Notes: a model not told the origin generated them from the sequence alone. Numbered from the stretch's first letter, positions 10,724-22,929 are shown. The stretch: 64,000 nt of DNA from Druceiella hillmani (GCA_039881145.1 JAYKKI010000007.1:44082501-44146500), one strand, 5' to 3'. Numbers and translations: made by a program.

Positions 10724-11667
10724 TTGGAGTTCAAAATTTTAATTGCATTTCAATGACAATAATCCCCGAATAAAAATTAAATTGAATATAGGAAAGATTT
10801 TTGAGATATGACCCCCTAAAATGGTCGAGATAACTCAAAGAAGTTTAATTGATAAGTGCGAGCTAAGGTCATGAAATTATCGTATGATTTAGACAGTTTC
10901 TTTTTGTATTTTAAAGTCATCTCTAAGTAAATATAAAGAAAATCAATTAAAATTTATATTTCCATTTTTTGACGAGAAAAGCCTGAACCGAGAAAAATCT
11001 TTTTAAAATTTGAGATACTATAAAGGAGTATATTTTAAGGTTTAGATATAACAGAAACATGTATTTATAAAGCTTTGCTAATCCGCATAACGTTTAGATA
11101 TGTGCATTATAATGCTTAACTGATTTTTTTGAGATTGACCTTTTGTTGTAAGGTAATTTTTAGGGTCAATCTAATATTTGATGTGTAAAAATTTAACAAA
11201 GAAAATTTGAAACAGTTTAGAAAATTACATAGTCTCAGTCAAATCTTCGTACAGTTTTTTAGTTCATTGTTTAATGTCAAATATTGACGTACTCTTGTAA
11301 ACCCTGATCCCGACACGTAGCCACTAGATAACGTTATATAAGAAAATACACCTTTATGACCATCGCTTAACTTTTACCCTCTTTCAACAACTTTTAAAAT
11401 TGTTAAAAACATATTTAATAATTTCTGATACACATTTATTTTTACATTTTTGCTACATTATAGTTAATTTTATTGTTATTATACAGTCCTTAAAGCATTA
11501 ATTATATTCTAATCACGTTTTTTTTCTCTCCTCGCTTCTTTTACATAATCTTATAATTTCTTGTTTATTCTTATAAATATTTCGCAATAATTAATTTAAA
11601 ATTCATCTCTAGGGCCCGTCAGAAGAAATTAAAATGATTACAGGAAAAATTGACTTCAAAAACTTAC

Positions 11668-11690
11668 GAGATGGTATCTCAAGTCTCGGC
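11668..11690 (-). CDS. candidate 23-nt microexon
   Basis: On the minus strand TTTTCCTTAACACAG precedes a 23-nt, half-GC segment followed by GTAAGT (complement of 11662-11667). Its frame starting with two bases gives RDLRYHL. The exon at 14094-14242 leaves one base (G), so the two join in phase as ...IDPRYQN-G-RDLRYHL, and the junction ends in phase 0. Phase agreement and strong splice sites support the pairing, but a 23-nt exon needs RNA evidence. Confidence 0.35.
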
Positions 11691-11904
11691 CTGTGTTAAG
11701 GAAAATTAATAAAACAATCTGAAATACTGCGCACGACGGAAGAAGCAATATCTTCTTCGTGGCTTGCTAGATTATGATTCAAATTTGTTTTTTCTTTCTT
11801 TTTTAAGAGAACTACGAAAGTGTGTCAAAGTCTAGTTAAAGTAATAGAAAATATATTATCTATGTAAATAGTCTCCTTTAGAGTTTATTCTTATGATAAA
11901 TATT

Positions 11905-12131
11905 ACTCACAATTAAATTAAACTACGTGATGTAGTATTATTTCTACTATCTTTAATTTCATTACCACGACCTAGGTTTCGTTGTATTATAAAAAGCAAA
12001 GTTTGCTAATATCCCACCTGAAAATGTTGTAATACAACGAAACCTAGGTCGTGGTAAAGAAATTGAAGATAGTAGGAATAATACTACATCACGTAGTTTC
12101 ATTTAATTGTGTATAATGAATTTCTACAAAA
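11905..12131. mobile_element. hammerhead-motif foldback element, copy A
   Basis: Inverted arms share ACGTGATGTAGTATTATTTC, CCACGACCTAGGTTTCGTTG and their complements around an AT-rich centre. The right arm holds the ribozyme-like block at 12014-12054: CCAC, CUGAAAA (consensus CUGAAGA, so G8 is changed to A), GUUGU/ACAAC helix, GAAA, ACCUAGGU, C, GUGG. The left arm has lost the CTGAAGATG half. The left outer end is unclear. Confidence 0.75.
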
Positions 12132-14093
12132 TCCAATTTTTTCCTTTTTATTCATAATAAAAAGATATAGCGTAAACTTTTTTGTAAAGTAGATACTTTA
12201 TATTACTTATTTTATTTATATTACTTATTTCCATTATTTTCCATTTCCATTTATATTACTTATTTTAAAACAAACTGATATTGATCTATTATTTATAACA
12301 ATAAAGGTTTAATATAATAATTTAAATATATTTGTTACAAAACTATATATCGCTTCTATAAATGAAAGTATCTATTCTTTCCGACGACAGAATATTTAAA
12401 TTTTCAAGCTCAATATTACTACTAGAACGTCGAAGAAATTAACTTACTTCCGATCGCTTAATCTAACTCCGTGTACAATTCGCAAAACAAAATAAGAGAA
12501 GTTCCAAGATATCCACTTTGCAAAATTGGAAGAACTCACCCTGTCCGATCCCTCAATTCGTCCCAAATATTCACCAAGGATTACTTCAAATAATTTATAA
12601 GATATCTGAGTGAAATTCCCGGTTCCTTATCACTCGTAGTACGCTTGAGTTTCATCCAGATGTGTCTAAAGGTTGTTGGAAAGTCGCGCAAAGTGGATAT
12701 GTGCTTGAGAGAACCTACGTACTTGAAACTTTTGATGTAAAGTTAACCTACAGACACTTTTAACCTTCAAACGTTGTACTCAAGTCATTTGAATGTTTAA
12801 ATATGATATTCATACACATTTTATGAACTGGAAAATAAGTGCCTTTTGTTGCGATTACTGAAAGATATGACAAAGGATTTTTTATCTGTATTCTTAGCAA
12901 AAATATTTTATTAAAACAAGTTATTACCATTTATTTTCAACATTTTTTTGCGAGAAAAACCGATTTATTTTCTATTTTGAGAGTTTCATGTTTGTTTGCA
13001 TTTATACTGTAAAACATACATGTGTGGAGTTGCGTAATCTTGATGCATATTCATTTGAATAGATTGTTTACATTGAAATCTTATTTTAGGTCAGCTTGGC
13101 ATATGCTGGTCAAATAAGAGATAAAAAATAATGACAATTTTACTGAATAATAAATTAACTGATCCCCTACAATTACTAACGGTTTTTCATACGTACGTGA
13201 AATCAAAAATCAGGAGAAATTAATGAATGTGAACTCAGGAAAAGGAGGCCCGGTATAGCACTACTTCTCCGACAAATCTTTAAATGGTGTTTCTTTTCCT
13301 CGTCTCAAAATACCCTTCTAACAAAATATACATATGCATATGTACATAATTTAAACCATACTCTAAACAACACTTTATTAACTTTGGGCTAAAGTTTATC
13401 TTTTGTAAAGTAGCCGAACGTAACAAAGGTACGATATTCTGTGTTTACGCCTGATCGGGCAGTTGTTGACATGAAAAGTTTGGTTTCCGTCAGAATATTT
13501 GGGTTAGACGGATTTACATGGATGTAAGGTTTTGTATTTCCTAACGATTTTGCTTATTAATCGTTCGTTACTGAAACGTATATGATCCTTGGGTCAAATA
13601 TTTATCAGCTAAATTAAAGTTTTGACCCTTCAGAGATATTGTTGCATAAGGGATCATATCGTCAAGTTTTAATTATGTTTTCATTAAATATTAACTCTAG
13701 TGTATGTATATATTACGAGTGTTCTAAATAAATGGAAAATATAGATAGGTGATATAAAAATATTACTCAAATATTGATTTTAAATTTTGTTTATAATATA
13801 ATGTAACTAACCCTTAAAATAAACATTTTATTCTTAGTATTCAACAAAAAATGATAGGTTTTAAGTTACACTTTTATAAACACTATTATAAAATTGTTTT
13901 GTAGAATTTTTCAAATTTCTATAGTTTATATGAGGTTACAATTTCTTTAGCTTATAATAAGTATTATTACTGCATTTTTAATGGCTTTTCTGACTCCTTC
14001 AAAGCACACCTGTGGGGTAGACTCATCGGGATTTAGTAAAATACTAAAATTTAACTGAAGTAACCTTTATAATGTACGTATTCTACAACTTAC
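12132..14093. other. AT-rich noncoding stretch
   Basis: No exon or transposon was recognised. A short simple repeat of TATATTACTTATTT occurs at about 12198-12265. If the minus-strand exon model is right, this lies within a large intron. Confidence 0.35.
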
Positions 14094-14242
14094 CATTCTG
14101 GTAGCGGGGGTCAATCTGAGCGTGGAGTATGGAAAATCCAGGCGCAATGATGGCAGGTAGAGTACGTGAGCGTAGCAGCGGGGGCGGAGCACGACGCCCG
14201 CCCCCCAACGCCTCTGCTGCTGCTGCTGCAGCGGCCGCAGCA
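14094..14242 (-). CDS. internal coding exon of an unidentified minus-strand gene
   Basis: On the minus strand AATTTGTCACCAG precedes a 149-nt, CpG-rich exon that ends at AATG followed by GTAAGT (complement of 14088-14093). One frame is fully open: after one leading base it encodes 49 residues, namely an Ala run, then EALGGGRRAPPPLLRSRTLP, then AIIAPGFSILHAQIDPRYQN, leaving one base. The other two minus frames do not fit: one contains a stop, and the other belongs to the ATG frame at 14067-14384, which reads through the splice donor and looks like a shadow. GC content is far above the flanks. The Ala/Pro-rich start followed by a conserved-looking SRTLPAIIAPGF segment suggests a regulatory or signalling protein, but I do not recognise the family. 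The next exon may be 11668-11690. Confidence 0.7.
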
Positions 14243-14399
14243 CTGGTGACAAATTAAGAAGTAAATGGTAATTCATTTTAAAATTGATATCATTTTTTTC
14301 TGTTGTTTCAACAAAAATGGTTGTGTGAACTATGTCTTTCTGTTTCCTTACTAAAAGAAAGAAGAAATGAAACAAATTAATCACAATGCGAAAAAATCG

Positions 14400-14545
14400 G
14401 GTAAAACTCGCACTACGAGAATTTTTTCATAATGTACATTTTGTACATTTTGCTTCACAATGTATATATATTGCCTAGGTCACCTTTCACAGGCGTAATC
14501 CATTGAGAATTTCTCAAAAACTATAAGATTTAGGATAATTTTTAC
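14400..14545. repeat. dispersed repeat, copy 1 of 3
   Basis: Shares with 26612-26815 and 47170-47365 a block containing ACTCGCACTACGAGAATTTT-like sequence, TTTCACAATGTATATATATTG and an ACAGGCGT segment. The copies are diverged and noncoding; the element class is unknown. Confidence 0.5.
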
Positions 14546-14570
14546 TTTAGAAATTTTAGAGACGAAGAGG

Positions 14571-14637
14571 GTGAGATGTATATATTATTCATATTTTTAG
14601 CAATATAATAAAAATATGAATAATATATACATCTCAC
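14571..14637. repeat. perfect 29-bp inverted repeat
   Basis: Bases 14571-14599 (starting GTGAGATGTATATATTATTC) are the exact reverse complement of 14609-14637, with a 9-nt spacer. It is AT-rich and able to form a cruciform or RNA hairpin. Confidence 0.85.
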
Positions 14638-14820
14638 TAAAATAATTTTATGAAAGACTTAAAAAAAGTAGTTATTGTGTATCCGCATAACAACGAAACG
14701 TGGGTATAATTTTTTTTAAAAACCAAATTTTAATCTTTTCAATGTTTTCATAAGAATATTATGGAGTGTAAACTACTAAGATATATGAAGAATAATATAC
14801 TTTATTAACTTAAAAATTGG

Positions 14821-14990
14821 CAATGGTTTTAGTAGTTATTGCGGTGATTATGTTTGTTATTCATTAGCAATGGTTTTTAGTAGTTGTTACGGTGATTATG
14901 TTTGTTATTCATTAGAAACCGTTTTTAGTAGTTGTTACGGTGATTATGTTTGTTATTCATTAGAAACGGTTTTTAGTAGTTGTTATAGTG
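14821..14990. repeat. 48-bp tandem repeat, about 3.5 units
   Basis: Units containing TTTTTAGTAGTTGTTACGG and TGATTATGTTTGTTATTCA recur at exact 48-bp spacing (14830, 14878, 14926, 14974). Because 48 is a multiple of three, a 16-residue protein repeat can be read, but the array lies at the edge of a Helitron remnant of opposite orientation and is more likely noncoding. Confidence 0.85.
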
Positions 14991-16060
14991 ATAACTCAGC
15001 AGGGAGCATGGCAATTTACATTTTGTTGCAAGCGAATATTCCCATTTATCTCCCAAACGGTTTAATCGAGATTTTAGGTATGATTTTCTGCAAAATATTT
15101 GGGACTAATCGGTGATGATTCTTAAATAGGTTTTATGGTGATTACTCATCAGTGAGCGTCGTAATAATCATTTTTTGCAAACAGATGTCCCGTTTGACCG
15201 ATTTAGATAAATCGGTGAAAAGTTTGTGATTTAACGGCAAAGGTTATCAGTCAGGTGTTACGTTGTTAACTCGTCAAGGGGCGCTGCAATAAACAGGTTT
15301 GATTGATCTAGATTAACCACTTTGTTGCCTTTCTACGGCTCCGTCGACGTGTAATCCGCGTGACATGTTTCTCAAGTGCTTAAATTCATCTGCTATTGTG
15401 TGGATCGTTGAAGAGTTTTCATTGATTTAGATCAGTTATTACTACGCCGTCTAAAGATCGTACTCTACTAAGAACCACATAAGCTTGCTCTTTGGCGAAT
15501 GTTATTTTTAGAAGTTTAGTTATGAAGACTAATAACAAAAAGTAAAATTAAAATTTTGATTAACCCCCGATAGATATATAGGTTATAATTAAAAAAGTAT
15601 AAAATAAAAAGCAAAATTAAAAATTTAGAAAGAAACCCACGACGGATGTGGTCGTTGTAATTGAAAAACGATTAAATATATTTTTTTTAAAAACTGCCCG
15701 ACAAGAAGAAAATAAGAACCTATGAATATGATTGCAAAGCCAAGAAAATCCATCGGGTTGCTATTCCCTGCCTATGCCTAAAATTTTGCAGTTATATCAG
15801 TTTGTGACTAATTGAAATTCTCTTAGGTGTGCAAGGGTAGCTTTTCTATACTGCTACAATATAATTGATGTTGGGAACGGAAATAATAACGGCATCCTCG
15901 ATGGATTTTATTGAGTTTGTAACTATAGTAATAGGTTTTTACTGTCTTTTAATCGGGGGGTTTGATTAAAAGAATTATTTAATCGTTTTTCAATTGCAGC
16001 GACTACGGCCGTCGTGGGATTTTCAAAATTTTTAATTTTGCTTTTTATTTCCGTTTGAGG
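14830..16060 (-). mobile_element. Helitron-derived composite remnant, copy 1 (reverse)
   Basis: This block is homologous, in reverse complement, to about 42170-43030. Shared parts are the tail (a GGGGCGCTGCAATAAACA-type segment and TAACGGCAAAGGTTATCAGT), the helicase C-terminus (about 15340-15520) and a foldback module at 15602-16050. The foldback arms (15602-15720 and 15934-16050) contain ATTGAAAAACGATTAAATA and a CCCACGACGG segment. It is degenerate, with several stops and indels. Confidence 0.65.
15340..15520 (-). pseudogene. Helitron PIF1-like helicase C-terminal remnant
   Basis: On the minus strand the frame ending near 15419 reads FAKEQAYVVLSRVRSLDG followed by VVITDLNQ and a stop. QAYVxLSRVRSLDGxVI is the motif VI region of PIF1-family helicases, the helicase half of Helitron Rep/Hel proteins. 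After the TGA the homologous sequence continues out of frame (NDPHNSR), matching the intact copy at 42630-42848. It is clearly broken. Confidence 0.65.
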
Positions 16061-16109
16061 TACAGGACTACGAAATTTTGGTTTAATTGTAATTTGTCAC
16101 ACATAAAAG

Positions 16110-16570
16110 ATGACTTTTTGCTGTTCAGTTTTGAAGGATGTAAGAGGAAGCAAAAAAAAATTATGTTGGACGCTGCCACAGTTATTTTCCTCAAAGTGTC
16201 AGTTGTGTATTGAAATTTAATAATTTTTTCTTTGATTCATTTAATTTATTTGAAATTTACATTTGTTGAATATAGGAGAATGGTACAAGAAGTAGGATAT
16301 GTGACTTTGAAATTATTTGAATACCTCTTGCATATGCCAACTATCCGTCGAAAACCGTGGGATCAATTTGTGCGTGCGCATTTCGTGACTTTTGGCTGCC
16401 CCAAGCAGCTATATATCTCAGCTATGCTAGCATAAACTTTCATCCTTCCTCTTTAAAATGAGACCAAGATTGTGGGGTTATATCTACGTATGGCCGATTA
16501 ATTGAAGTCTTCAATTGCTTCAGTAGAAACCGTCGCCGATTTAGGCGCTATTTCATGTCCATTAATTTCT
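16110..16570. repeat. decayed copy of the repeat at 39200-39600
   Basis: Matches 39200-39600 in blocks, for example GCAGTTATTTTCGTAAAAAC-like and TTGAAATTATTTGAATACCTC versus TTGAAATAATTTGAATAACTC. The minus strand carries scraps of the same reading frame (GICKRYSNNFKVTY against GHLQELFKLFQSN) with stops. The element type is not recognised. Confidence 0.45.
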
Positions 16571-18400
16571 TTTCCAAACTTATAGCCCCGCGTGCTTGAT
16601 AAAATTGTTTTAATATCCAATTCAAAATATGTAATTTGGTTTTTAATAATGCAATTTTTTCTGGTAAATTTCCTAAAAGTATCTCAGATGATGTTGAAAA
16701 TCAAATATGAGAAAGAGAGTCACGAATGTTGGTGGCAAGATACGTACGTATTACCTATTACGTTCTTTTTACACCTTTTCATTCTCTATAATTTTATAGC
16801 AACGCTGTAAACTCAAAGATTGCGCACGAATCACACTTTATTGATACATACTTCACGTGTGCTTATAAAAATACAAAGTGCCACTTGACCGTAATATAAT
16901 ATTCAAAGATCAAATACTCAAGAAAAGATGTCTACGTATCATATAAGTAAATTCGTGATTGAGACCAATTATCGCCTAGCAGGGTGCGACTGCTCTTAAC
17001 TCGACTGCCCTAGTGAAATCAATACAAAATTATACGAATATAAGTTATTATTTAGTATTTCAAATATATATCCATATATCTTCCTAAATACTTAACTTAA
17101 GTCTATTTTAGAAGTTCTAGCATCATATTATAAATTATTAATTACTTAAAACGCATGTTATTTAGTTGTCACGAAATATAACGAAGCATTGAATTATAAA
17201 TTTGAATTTTACATGAATTAAAATATACGTAACGCAGTAAGTTCCATTACAGTTTTAAATTAATTTGTTATTGAAAAAAAAGACAGGTAAACCAATTATT
17301 TATAGGTAGATTTAAATATTTCATGACAATGTTTAATTAAAATTTAAAATCGTAATGCTTGGAACGACTTTCCTCAGCTGACAAAACCAATTCAGATTTC
17401 TACCAGCTCTACTTGTTTTCAAGTTCTTAGAAACACTCCATATGTCTCCTCGCTTCTATTTTTAGTAGCTGCAGTAGTAAGTATAAGAATGCAATGTGTA
17501 TAAGAGTACGAAGTGAAAGCATGATGTCAGCTGTCAAGCTAAAATAGGAATAAATCCAGGTACATTGCTGGTGTAATTTGAAGTAGATGCAAAACAAAGT
17601 TGTAGGTCGCCATTTTCATATTGACTTTTCCATAAAAAGGTCAATATATTTGTTCTCGTATATAAGAAGTTATATTTCTACAGACAATACTATATAACTT
17701 TTATCGTTGGTTGTACCTCTTTGGAATGATGGTAACGAAATGGAAAAAATAAAACATTTACGGAATGATTTTAGCATTTGTTTGTTGAACCTTCTGTCAC
17801 AACGTATTTGTATCAATTGCGACACTTCACGATGCCGTATAGAATCAAGGGATATCAAACGGATCACTATTTTTTATTTGTTTACAACCCTTATTGTCTG
17901 GGGTTTTCCCAAAAAGCTTAGCGTGAAAAACGTAAAAAAAATGTTAGGTACTTAATTAGTTAGACAATTAATTCCAAATATGTTAAGGATCATTTAGCTC
18001 CTGAATTTAATTCATATTTACTGCATTTTATAATTTCTTTATCTTTATCCTGACGAAATAGGATTGAATTATTTATAGTCAGTACTGCAGCTCAGTAACA
18101 ATTAAAAAGATAAAAGGTAAGTATACTGACGTAAATCAGTTCAACATTTTCTTTTCTTTTAATAATTTTAAAATATTAATTAATTTGTTTCGTTATTTTT
18201 ATATGTTAGCAGAATTTATAAGCAACAAAAGTTTATAAATAAAATTCAACGACAAAGTCCCTTTTTGTTATGGATAAATAAAACAAAAATATGGAACCTT
18301 CAAGCGATCACATGTCTGTCCTTTTGTCTATAACAGCCATTTTTCTCAAAAACTGTTTGACGTAGAAAAATTTAGCATTCTGATACAGCATATAAACTCG
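16571..18400. other. AT-rich noncoding stretch
   Basis: Several overlapping short frames (16592-16810, 17670-17867 and 17707-17955) lie here without domain signals; two of them occupy the same bases on opposite strands. Nothing else was recognised. Confidence 0.35.
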
Positions 18401-18401
18401 C

Positions 18402-18633
<232 letters not shown>

Positions 18634-19429
18634 ATAGTTAACTCTTTTACATATTCATATGAAAATATTTGAAGCAGTGAATTGTTTTGAAAGAATATGT
18701 TGTAAGGATTCCATTTCTTTCAGAATTTTGTGGTATTTTTATAAATATGGCTCAAATAGCCCATGAAAATATTGCTTCCTTGTATTTCCAAAAAGGTCAA
18801 CGTCCACATTTTAAAAAAGAACAGCATTCTTAAAAGTTTACTTAAAATTTAGCAGAAAACTATAGCGACGATTATAATTCTCATAATTTTTGTGAATCTT
18901 ACGATATTTTTACATTTGTGAAAGATAATATTATGAAATATAATATTAACATTAGTAACTATTTTCTATTTTATTTATGAAATATAATATTAACTATTTT
19001 ATGTTATTAACCATATCATATATCTATAAACTTTAGTAAATAGTTCAATGGAAATACAATGTATACCACAATGAGTATCGAATCCTCGTAGGGAAAATTC
19101 GACTAATACTTAACAGGTTTACTTTATTAAACACATTGGTTTTGCAAATATGGATTATAATATTGTATGTACTCAACTTACGTGAACTTTTCTCCACTTT
19201 ATTAACTAGGCAATTTAAAAAATACATTTCAGTTTTGTTTTAAATAGGTCAATATTCAAAGTATTATCAAAAAAGATTTTTGTTGGTCATATATCAGTAG
19301 TTCCGGCTCGGATTTTTTAACATAAATTGTTAATTCATTTTCCTCGTCATACATTGTTTGTCTGTCAACCTGGGCTGCTTCCCGCATACCGAATCTATTT
19401 TTTTTTAAATTTGAACCTTAAATCGCCGT

Positions 19430-19600
19430 AGTAACTAGGAGCAACACAGCAATTCGATAGTCCTCGTCGACGGAAGCGATATCGATTTCACAACTTTCCC
19501 GGCAATTTCCGGTCCCATTTCCGAGGCTCAATTACGGCTTTAACACGAGGCGCTTTCTTGAATTCAATTTTCTCTCACAAAGTTGTTTCCGATATAAGAA
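19430..19600. other. moderately GC-rich island, function unknown
   Basis: Contains CCTCGTCGACGGAAGCGATA, TTTCCCGGCAATTTCCGGTC and ACACGAGGCGCTTTC. A 79-codon minus-strand frame (19532-19771) ends inside it. Composition differs from the flanks, but no splice-bounded exon was convincing. It could be a conserved noncoding element or an old repeat. Confidence 0.3.
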
Positions 19601-20250
19601 AACGTCATCGAACGATTGATCAATTTTCTTGCGAATACATTTGAAGACAGGCTTGAATAATCTTTGTGAAAAAAAATTCGGCGGAGTGTAAAAATCTACA
19701 CGTAGATTGGCAACGCAGTGACTTTCGTCATTATTTGTCAGTGGAGTGAATATATTGTAAAATTGAATCATTTCAGTGGAAAATTACATAATGTACTTCT
19801 CAACTTTCGTAGCCTTTTTCAAGAATTTATTCAAAAGAAAAATATGCTTAGAAATCAACACACGTTTATTACCGCTCTCTTTTTAATATATTTGTTATTT
19901 GAACTTAGATCAAAAATATTTCGTTAGCTACCAGGACTTCCCCTGGAAGACAATATTCGAATCAATCGTAATAAGGGAAAATGTGTACGTTCTAAGGAAC
20001 TATTAGTGAATAAACACGAATCACATCGGAATCTATGCGTAAATATGTATGTGCGTATGTACATATATATGTATCTAGGCGCGCTTTAAAATGATTCTCA
20101 AATATGGATGTAGTAACCGATTAACTACGAACTTTTTTATTTGAGAGTCCTCAGAAGATGTCATAAAACGATAAATTTTCAAGTTCGGAAATCCATTACG
20201 CTATTGAGCTACGCAAAAACTTTAAGCATATGTTCCAAAAAAACTAAACC

Positions 20251-20307
20251 GAATTGGATTGGATTGGATTGAATTGGATTGAATTAAACTAATTGAATTG
20301 AATTGGA
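20251..20307. repeat. GGATT/GAATT pentanucleotide repeat
   Basis: Imperfect 5-bp repeat of GAATT and GGATT units. Confidence 0.85.
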
Positions 20308-20899
20308 TACGGAACAATTGCAGGCTATGCTTATTGGTTTTTAGATCTAATCTGTTGTTTTCAGGTATAATTGAAAAATAAAAATAAAGCCAAACTTTGA
20401 ACTTTTATTGTTCTACATTACCAAATTTTACACGTCATAGTTATTCTTCAATAGATATTAAACGTTACAATTTAACATTACGCGGAATAAAGAGGAAATT
20501 ATTGTAGTTAATGGAGAAATAAACAGTTATTTTACGTTTCGGCCTCTCTGATACATATTCTTGTAAACCCGTGAAATTGACTTAGTATTTTGAAACATTA
20601 CATCTCTTACAATTGCCGTAAAATTAATGTATCAAAATATTACTATACTTCTTTAAAATGTATTCACAAAAAGTAGTAGTGAGATAATAGCAATGAAGTT
20701 CTTAAACAGCTTTACTAGAGAAGTGTAGATGAGTGATTTGGAATTGGTTGCGATACATTTGTATCTTTCTATTGCTTTGTCATATGAATAATATCTAAAG
20801 CAAATAGAAGTCTCTTTACATAATTCTGATAATTAAAACGATAAACATATGGAAAAATGTCATCAGGGCCAAGTTGAATATTGTGATGGACTTACTCAT

Positions 20900-21808
20900 C
20901 ACAAAATCTTAGAAACTACGGCCGACAAACCTTAAGCCGATAAACCTTAAATTTGGACTGTAGGTTTCTCATACTACGTAGACCTTCATAGACCAATTTT
21001 TTAGAGGGGTTTGCCCCTAAAGATAAAAAATACGAAATGAAATTCATACCCTATTCCGTTTGTCTTATGGTTATTTCACCGATTTTGCAAATTCGTCTCT
21101 CAAGCGATTGAAAAAGGGGATGAGTTATTTTTTTAGTAGTTTTCCGCCAAACCATGTTTTTACCATACACTGACCCTTTTTTGTATTGGCCTCTAAAGTT
21201 TTTTTGTATTGTGTCACGTGAGATATGTGTAAACGAAGTTAAGGCCTATATTAAGTAATTCCTTTTTTAGCCTAATATCAAAATCCTTTCGTTGAGATTT
21301 AACATGCGTGTACATTTTCAAGGTGTCTTCAAATGAAAGGAGTTCCCTAGCTTATTAAATGAGATTGGTGATGGAAATATTTTTTGATAAGGATGGAAAA
21401 ATAAATAATTCGAATAATATTTGCAATATTGCGGAAGATTTGATCAGCTTGAATAACAGATATACCTGAAAATTAATCAGGCAAGTGGATCATTCTTCAT
21501 GCTTAAAAAAAATAGCTATTCCCACTCCAATAAATGACTTGGCTAATACCGCCAACTACTTAATGCTGAAGAAACTGACTATTGAGCTCATAAAGTAACC
21601 CTGTTGGAATACGATATGGCACTAGGTTTTTGATGAAAACTCTTTACAAACACGTAATCGAAGCTATTATTACCACAGGTAACAGTGAAGGAAAAACCAT
21701 CTTCCTCATCAATGAAATCAAAGTTTTGTTTGTAACCAAACAATACAATATAAAATTTCCAATTACTAGTGAGACGAAAGCATCAAAGCTAAAAAAGGGT
21801 AATTTTTA
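20900..21808 (+). mobile_element. Helitron-like remnant with helicase fragment
   Basis: A noncoding segment at about 20930-21010 (AACCTTAAATTTGGACTGTA, GTAGACCTTCATAGACC, AGAGGGGTTTGCCCCTAAA) resembles internal sequence often seen in arthropod Helitrons, from memory. It is followed by the helicase scraps described at 21470-21808. Boundaries are not defined. Confidence 0.45.
21470..21808 (+). pseudogene. Helitron PIF1-like helicase remnant
   Basis: A first frame (about 21495-21597) reads LKKIAIPTPINDLANTANYL then MLKKL, matching the 'ERAILxPTNxxVxxIN' segment of Helitron helicases. After a TAA and a frame change, about 21604-21808 reads VGIRYGTRFLMKTLYKHVIE then AIITTGNSEGKTIFL, matching the 'LCNGTRLIVxxLxxxVIEAxIxTGxxxGxxVFIPRI' segment. 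The roughly 40-60 residues normally between these parts are missing. It is a deleted, frameshifted pseudogene, and no Rep domain was seen. Confidence 0.6.
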
Positions 21809-21809
21809 A

Positions 21810-22666
21810 AATCAAATCGCAGTTACAAAGTACTTTCGTAATTTCAAAACTTTGTAATTAGGGTGAAGATTGGTATTTAAAAATAAATTCCCTATTTGTA
21901 TTAATATAAAACAAAACCATAACGAGTTTATGTATTTTCAGAAATATTAAACAAATCTATAATCCTAAATAGTTAAATATATGATTGATTTATTTAGTGC
22001 ATATTTTCTAGACCCACAATTATTCTTACAAAATATGTACAGAACCGTAGAAACCTTTTATGTATAGTATGTATGAAATTTAATAGGTACACCGACATAA
22101 ACTTTACCTTTTCTTGTAACTTTTAATTAAAAATATTTACAGAAATTCTATTTGAAACAAGTTAAAAATTGACATCACAGGAAAACTGTTACGGTTCGTC
22201 AGCTACTAAATTAATTTCAAGGAAATCAATTTTTCGCCATATTTTTCTATTACGCGTGCGTTTATTTTCAGAATTCCAGGAATTATGCAAAATTTGCAAA
22301 AATACTCTTGAATTTGAGATTTTTTTTGCTTGCATTAGGTGTAATATTTAATTTATATTTCTAAAGACGTGATGCGATTCTACAGATAAACTCTAAAAAG
22401 AGAGGATAGTTGAATTTGATTTTGAATTTCTACTTCTAATTTCAGCTTTATGAACAGCGAACATTTTTACACATCACTACTTTAATTCGTTAAACAGTAT
22501 CAGTCAAAACCTATAAAATTTATACAACATTTTGTAAAATAGTTTTTAAGATATCGAATTTAAAGTGAAAAGTTATTGTGCTAACTTGATTCATGTCCGC
22601 CGATCAAAATGTTATATAATTGCATTCAGGTCTCATTTATTTTGCTTAAATCATTTTCCGTACCTT
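21810..22666. other. AT-rich noncoding stretch
   Basis: Nothing recognised; a 60-codon frame at 22169-22351 shows no coding signal. Confidence 0.35.
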
Positions 22667-22736
22667 ATTGTAAAATAAGTGCTTCTTAACATTAAATTAA
22701 TAATAATTTAATGTTAAGAAGCACTTATTTTACAAT
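22667..22736. repeat. perfect palindrome, 33-bp arms with 4-nt spacer
   Basis: The left arm starts ATTGTAAAATAAGTGCTTCT and the right arm is its exact complement ending at 22736. With a spacer of only four bases it is a candidate cruciform. It is not flanked by an obvious target-site duplication. Confidence 0.9.
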
Positions 22737-22929
22737 TTCTCCAACGTTCGGATTAAAACACAAAATAACATTAAATCCGTACCATACCTTTCACGTGTCT
22801 CATATATTAGAATGTAAAGCTAGAATACATTTTCCAACAGCGTACGTCATCTTGACAGAACGCAATTTACATAACCTCGTCCACCAAAAACTAATTCTAT
22901 GTGACATAACGCGTCAGAAATTACCGTAA

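Noticed and set aside
14067..14384. 105-codon minus ORF over the CpG-rich exon
   Set aside because: It uses a different frame from the splice-bounded one, runs through the donor and begins in AT-rich intron-like sequence.
14870..15115. ORF with three 16-residue repeats
   Set aside because: The repeat results from a 48-bp tandem array at the edge of a reversed Helitron remnant; homologous sequence at 42-43 kb is not open.
17670..17955. Overlapping ORFs on both strands
   Set aside because: The two frames cover the same bases and neither has splice or composition support.
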